Shown here piece after piece: positions 33,150 through 35,281 of a stretch of 35,281 nt of DNA. Numbering within the stretch: the first letter of the stretch is position 1; each line of letters opens with the position of its first letter. Source of the stretch: Nocardia sp. CY41. Its GTDB lineage: Bacteria; Actinomycetota; Actinomycetes; Mycobacteriales; Mycobacteriaceae. The position numbers were made by a program, and so were the translations under genes. Below the pieces are notes generated by a model. The model had not been told where the DNA came from and did no database searches. It worked only from the letters and a program-made list of their open reading frames with translations. The DNA is taken from the NCBI RefSeq assembly GCF_009829325.1, contig NZ_VUOS01000041.1, positions 1 to 35,281 on the forward strand, read 5' to 3'.

Positions 33150-33540
33150 TGTAGAGCTCGAGCAGGAACTGGGCGAGGTGGTTCATCTCTCGGCCGCAGT
33201 GCAGCATCAGGTCCAGGGGCCGGGCTTGTATCTGGCCGACTCCACCGAGTGTCAGCCGAACCACCGGTCCCACATCGCCGCCGTCACCCGCGGCATCCCG
33301 GTACGGACGGTAACCCGCGCGAGTCCGGAACGGGTTCGGCTGTAGCCGGTTTCGGTAGCCGAATACCCGTGGGCGCGAGATCGGCGACCAGTGCCGGGAA
33401 GTAGGGGATCCGTTCGCCGGGCCTCGGAGGGTCGGTGTCCGCGGCGGCCGGCGGGTGGGGGGAGCCCGCCCTCCGTCGGGTCTCGGAACGCGTCGTCGGG
33501 CAGAACCATCAGCATCGTGAACCCGGACAGCCGCCATTCT
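33150..33540 (-). pseudogene. Frame-broken remnant of an unrecognised protein
   Basis: On the minus strand, protein-like sequence is readable only by switching frame twice. It starts as REWRLSGFTMLMVLPDDAFR and DPTEGGLPPP (about 33450-33545). It continues in a second frame as DPPRPGERIPYFPALVADLA then PTGIRLPKP (about 33345-33435). It finishes in a third frame as RNRLQPNPFRTRAGYRPYRD, DVGPVVRLTLGGVGQIQARP and LDLMLHCGREMNHLAQFLLE (about 33150-33350). A run of six G at 33457-33462 is a likely site of the first shift. I do not recognise the family. It could be a decayed gene or sequencing error in a real one. Confidence 0.4.
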
Positions 33541-33649
33541 CGGAGTCACCCACGCGTCATCACGGGCACCGGGCATGTCGCCGCCGCGCTGCTGTTCGCC
33601 ATGGAACGAGCGGGCATCGGCCATGGGTGTGACGCGCGGACGGCTGGGC

Positions 33650-33678
33650 GTGACATTTCCGCGACCATTTCGTAATGT
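33650..33678 (+). promoter_or_regulatory. Candidate promoter of the LAS-type peptidase gene
   Basis: GTGACA (33650-33655) and TAATGT (33673-33678) are separated by exactly 17 bases, about 40 bases before the ATG at 33719. It is a good match to an actinobacterial housekeeping promoter. Confidence 0.5.
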
Positions 33679-33718
33679 ATCGGTGACCTATTCTCGACAG
33701 TAACCGGTAGGCGACATC

Positions 33719-34372
33719 ATGCCTGGTCAACACCGCAAAAGAACCGATGCCCGGAGACTCGTACTCCTGGCCGTCTGCGGCATCGCGGCGGGCGTCGCTG
33801 TCGTGGCGTGGGCGGTGATGCGGCCGGGCCCGGTCACGCAGCACGCCGCGGCGGTCCATTCGCCGCCGTCCGCGCCCGTCGCTTCGAGCACGGTCACGAC
33901 CACCGCGCCGGCGGTGCCGCAGCCGGTCGCGGGCGCGGCCGCGGCTGCTGCCGGGCAACCACCACCATCTGCCAGAGAAGCCGTACAGCACCCGCCCCCA
34001 CCGCCCCCGCCGGTGTCTTGTTCTACGGAACTCGCCGGCACTCGGCCGCACGTGGCACAGGTCGGCAACCTGTTGAAGAAGACATTCGCCCTCACCGACA
34101 TCGGCGGCGCCAACGGCCGCAGCGACGGCGACCACGGCGCCGGCTTGGCGCTGGACCTCATGACACCCGATTCCGCGCGCGGCGACGCGATCGCCGATTT
34201 CGTACTCGCCAATCAGCAGCGTTTCGGCGTGACCTACGTGATCTGGCGGCAGCGGTACAACGATGGCCACGGCTGGTCGTTTCTGGAAGACCGCGGGAGC
34301 CCGACCGCCAATCACTACGACCATGTTCACGTGTCGTTCGACAAGGCGGCGGTAGGGGACGTGACCTGCTGA
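33719..34372 (+). CDS. Membrane-anchored LAS-type (M15-like) zinc peptidase candidate
   Basis: 217 residues from ATG 33719. A basic N-terminus and one membrane helix (about 13-33) act as signal anchor, followed by an Ala/Pro/Thr-rich extracytoplasmic linker (about 38-99, with seven prolines in a row at 92-98). The C-terminal domain (101-217) carries His139-x6-Asp146 (HGAGLALD) and His202-x-His204 (DHVHVSF), the zinc pattern of LAS peptidases such as D-Ala-D-Ala carboxypeptidases, and resembles the ARB_07466-like domain common in actinobacterial envelope proteins. A role in peptidoglycan trimming is likely but untested. It has its own promoter-like sequence and stands alone. Confidence 0.8.
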   Translation: MPGQHRKRTDARRLVLLAVCGIAAGVAVVAWAVMRPGPVTQHAAAVHSPPSAPVASSTVTTTAPAVPQPVAGAAAAAAGQPPPSAREAVQHPPPPPPPVSCSTELAGTRPHVAQVGNLLKKTFALTDIGGANGRSDGDHGAGLALDLMTPDSARGDAIADFVLANQQRFGVTYVIWRQRYNDGHGWSFLEDRGSPTANHYDHVHVSFDKAAVGDVTC

Positions 34373-34518
34373 TCGGGTGCCCGCGCTGACGCTCTCGCGG
34401 CGCGCGGCCGCCGTGGAGTCGGCCACGCGGTCATCCAGTCGACACACGCGACCCTGGAAGGATGCACTCGAGTCGTCCATGCGACGAGAGCTATCGACCA
34501 GAACGTAGGTGACTGCCA

Positions 34519-35034
34519 ATGCCGAAGATCGTGTTGTTCGGCGCCATCGGGTACACCGGCCGCCTGACCGCCGAAGCCCTGATCGCCCGTGGCGCCGCGC
34601 CCGTGCTGGCCGCTCGGAACGCGACCGCGCTCGAGAAGCTGGCTGCCGACCTCGGCGGTGCGGAGATCGCGGTCGCCGACGTGACCGACCCCGGATCGTT
34701 GCGCGCCCTGCTGGACCGGGGCGACGTGCTGGTGACGACGGTCGGGCCGTTCCTGCGCTACGGCGGACCCGCCTTGGCGGCAGCCGTGGCGGCGGGTGCG
34801 CACTACTTCGACTCCACGGGGGAAGGCCCGTTCATCCGCAGCGTGTTCGACCGGGACGAGGAGGCGCGCAAGGCTGGAGTGGGCCTGCTGACCGCGTTCG
34901 GGTTCGACTACGTGCCCGGCAATCTGGCCGCCGGTCTCGCTCTGTGCGAAGCGCCGGAGGCCGCAGGACCTTCGGATGGGCGCGCAGTGTCGGCCGAGCC
35001 GGTGAACGCCACGGAATCCTGGCCGGACAGGTGA
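34519..35034 (+). pseudogene. Truncated saccharopine dehydrogenase / trans-acting enoyl reductase-like gene
   Basis: 171 residues from ATG 34519, with AGGTGA upstream. The NAD(P)-binding part is convincing: IVLFGAIGYTGRLTAEALIA (4-23), GDVLVTTVGPFLRYGG, HYFDSTGEGPFIRSVF, and FGFDYVPGNLAAGLAL near 133-148. Relatives are about 350-420 residues long. After about 34968 the family resemblance stops, and the last 20 or so codons read antisense to a fragment of another gene (34986-35120). The gene has thus lost its substrate-binding and C-terminal half through a rearrangement and is probably inactive. An IS5-type element begins shortly beyond. Confidence 0.7.
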
Positions 35035-35120
35035 TCGAGCAAGCCGTGGACGCCGCCGCATAACAGCTGTACCGATCCCTCGGGCAGCAGCCTCGATTCG
35101 ATGATCCGGCGTACGACGAG
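34986..35120 (-). pseudogene. Fragment of a PaaN/PaaZ-like phenylacetate-pathway aldehyde dehydrogenase
   Basis: 45 codons on the minus strand read LVVRRIIESRLLPEGSVQLL then CGGVHGLLDHLSGQDSVAFT and GSADT. This is the NAD(P)-binding stretch of aldehyde dehydrogenases of the PaaN/PaaZ type (LPEG-LQL-CG-GDLLDHL-QDVV-FTGSA). An in-frame TAG lies immediately upstream and family resemblance ends at both edges, so only an internal scrap survives. It is wedged between the truncated reductase gene and the IS element. Confidence 0.65.
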
Positions 35121-35129
35121 CTAGGCCAG

Positions 35130-35281
35130 ATAAGAGCCCCTAACAGGTTCTGTAGAGTGGCGGTGATTCTCGTTGCGGTGCAGTATGTTTCGTCGTGGCG
35201 GCCCCGTGGATCGTGGACGACGAGTTGTGGACAGTGATCGAACCGCTACTGCCGGTCCGGGCACCAGGCACGCCGGGGCCG
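35130..35281 (+). mobile_element. Left end of an IS5-family insertion sequence (runs off the window)
   Basis: A leader of about 65 bases beginning near AAGAGCCCCTAACAGG precedes a transposase start at 35195. The left boundary is estimated from where the PaaN-like fragment stops (about 35120) and is uncertain; the right end and target duplication are outside the window. Confidence 0.55.
35195..35281 (+). CDS. IS5-family transposase, N-terminal part
   Basis: 29 residues from GTG 35195 to the window edge: MAAPWIVDDELWTVIEPLLP then VRAPGTPGP. This is the conserved opening of the IS5-family transposases with a DUF4096 N-terminal domain (DELW--IEPLLP), common in actinobacteria. The catalytic DDE residues lie beyond the window. 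It is not possible to tell whether the element is intact. Confidence 0.8.
   Translation, partial: MAAPWIVDDELWTVIEPLLPVRAPGTPGP

Noticed and set aside
31771..33624. Very long open frame antisense to the ferredoxin reductase gene
   Set aside because: The sense strand encodes a clear reductase; most of this frame is a high-GC antisense artefact. Only its part at about 33150-33350 looks protein-like and is reported as a remnant.

Overview
High-GC actinobacterial chromosome, most like Nocardia or a close relative in the Mycobacteriales. The lineage call rests on the end of an antigen-85-type mycolyltransferase, a ChoD-type cholesterol oxidase, a Ddn-type F420-dependent oxidoreductase, DUF2505 and DUF5709 proteins, abundant GTG/TTG starts and strong third-position GC. 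No rRNA, tRNA or CRISPR array was seen. Gene identities come from reading the translations and from remembered family motifs, not from searches.

Layout. 1-5200: end of a mycolyltransferase, a DUF2505 protein, a helical-repeat-like protein, an orphan protein fragment, a haloacetate-dehalogenase-like hydrolase, a small membrane protein and a cyclase-family hydrolase. 5300-9200: a divergent crotonase / 3-hydroxyacyl-CoA-dehydrogenase-like SDR pair, then two membrane or secreted proteins (Gly/Ser-rich and DUF4239). 9700-12500: a MetE-like zinc protein and a P450 that lacks the Arg of ExxR. 12600-15100: a two-gene membrane module made of a 4-TM protein with a TIR/deoxyribosyltransferase-like C-terminal domain, and a SLATT-type 4-TM protein. 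This is the best candidate for an undescribed conflict or stress system. 15400-23500: VOC protein, DUF5709 protein, serine-hydrolase lipoprotein, ChoD with a divergent TetR regulator, nitronate monooxygenase, a small conserved protein and a secreted GH1 glycosidase. 23800-29400: a co-directional run of Ddn-like oxidoreductase, BisC-like molybdoenzyme, LysR, a LexA-family repressor and a class II-like sirtuin. 29350-33100: PadR divergent from a three-gene redox operon (NTF2-like, CrtI-like, ferredoxin reductase), with a PadR-type operator between them.

33100-35281 is decaying and rearranged. It holds a protein-like segment readable only by changing frame twice, a LAS-type peptidase that looks intact, a truncated saccharopine-dehydrogenase/enoyl-reductase gene fused to an antisense scrap of a PaaN/PaaZ-like aldehyde dehydrogenase, and the left end of an IS5-family element that runs off the window. 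Many gene ends are marked by strong inverted repeats, given by position. Long open frames antisense to the genes were treated as high-GC artefacts.
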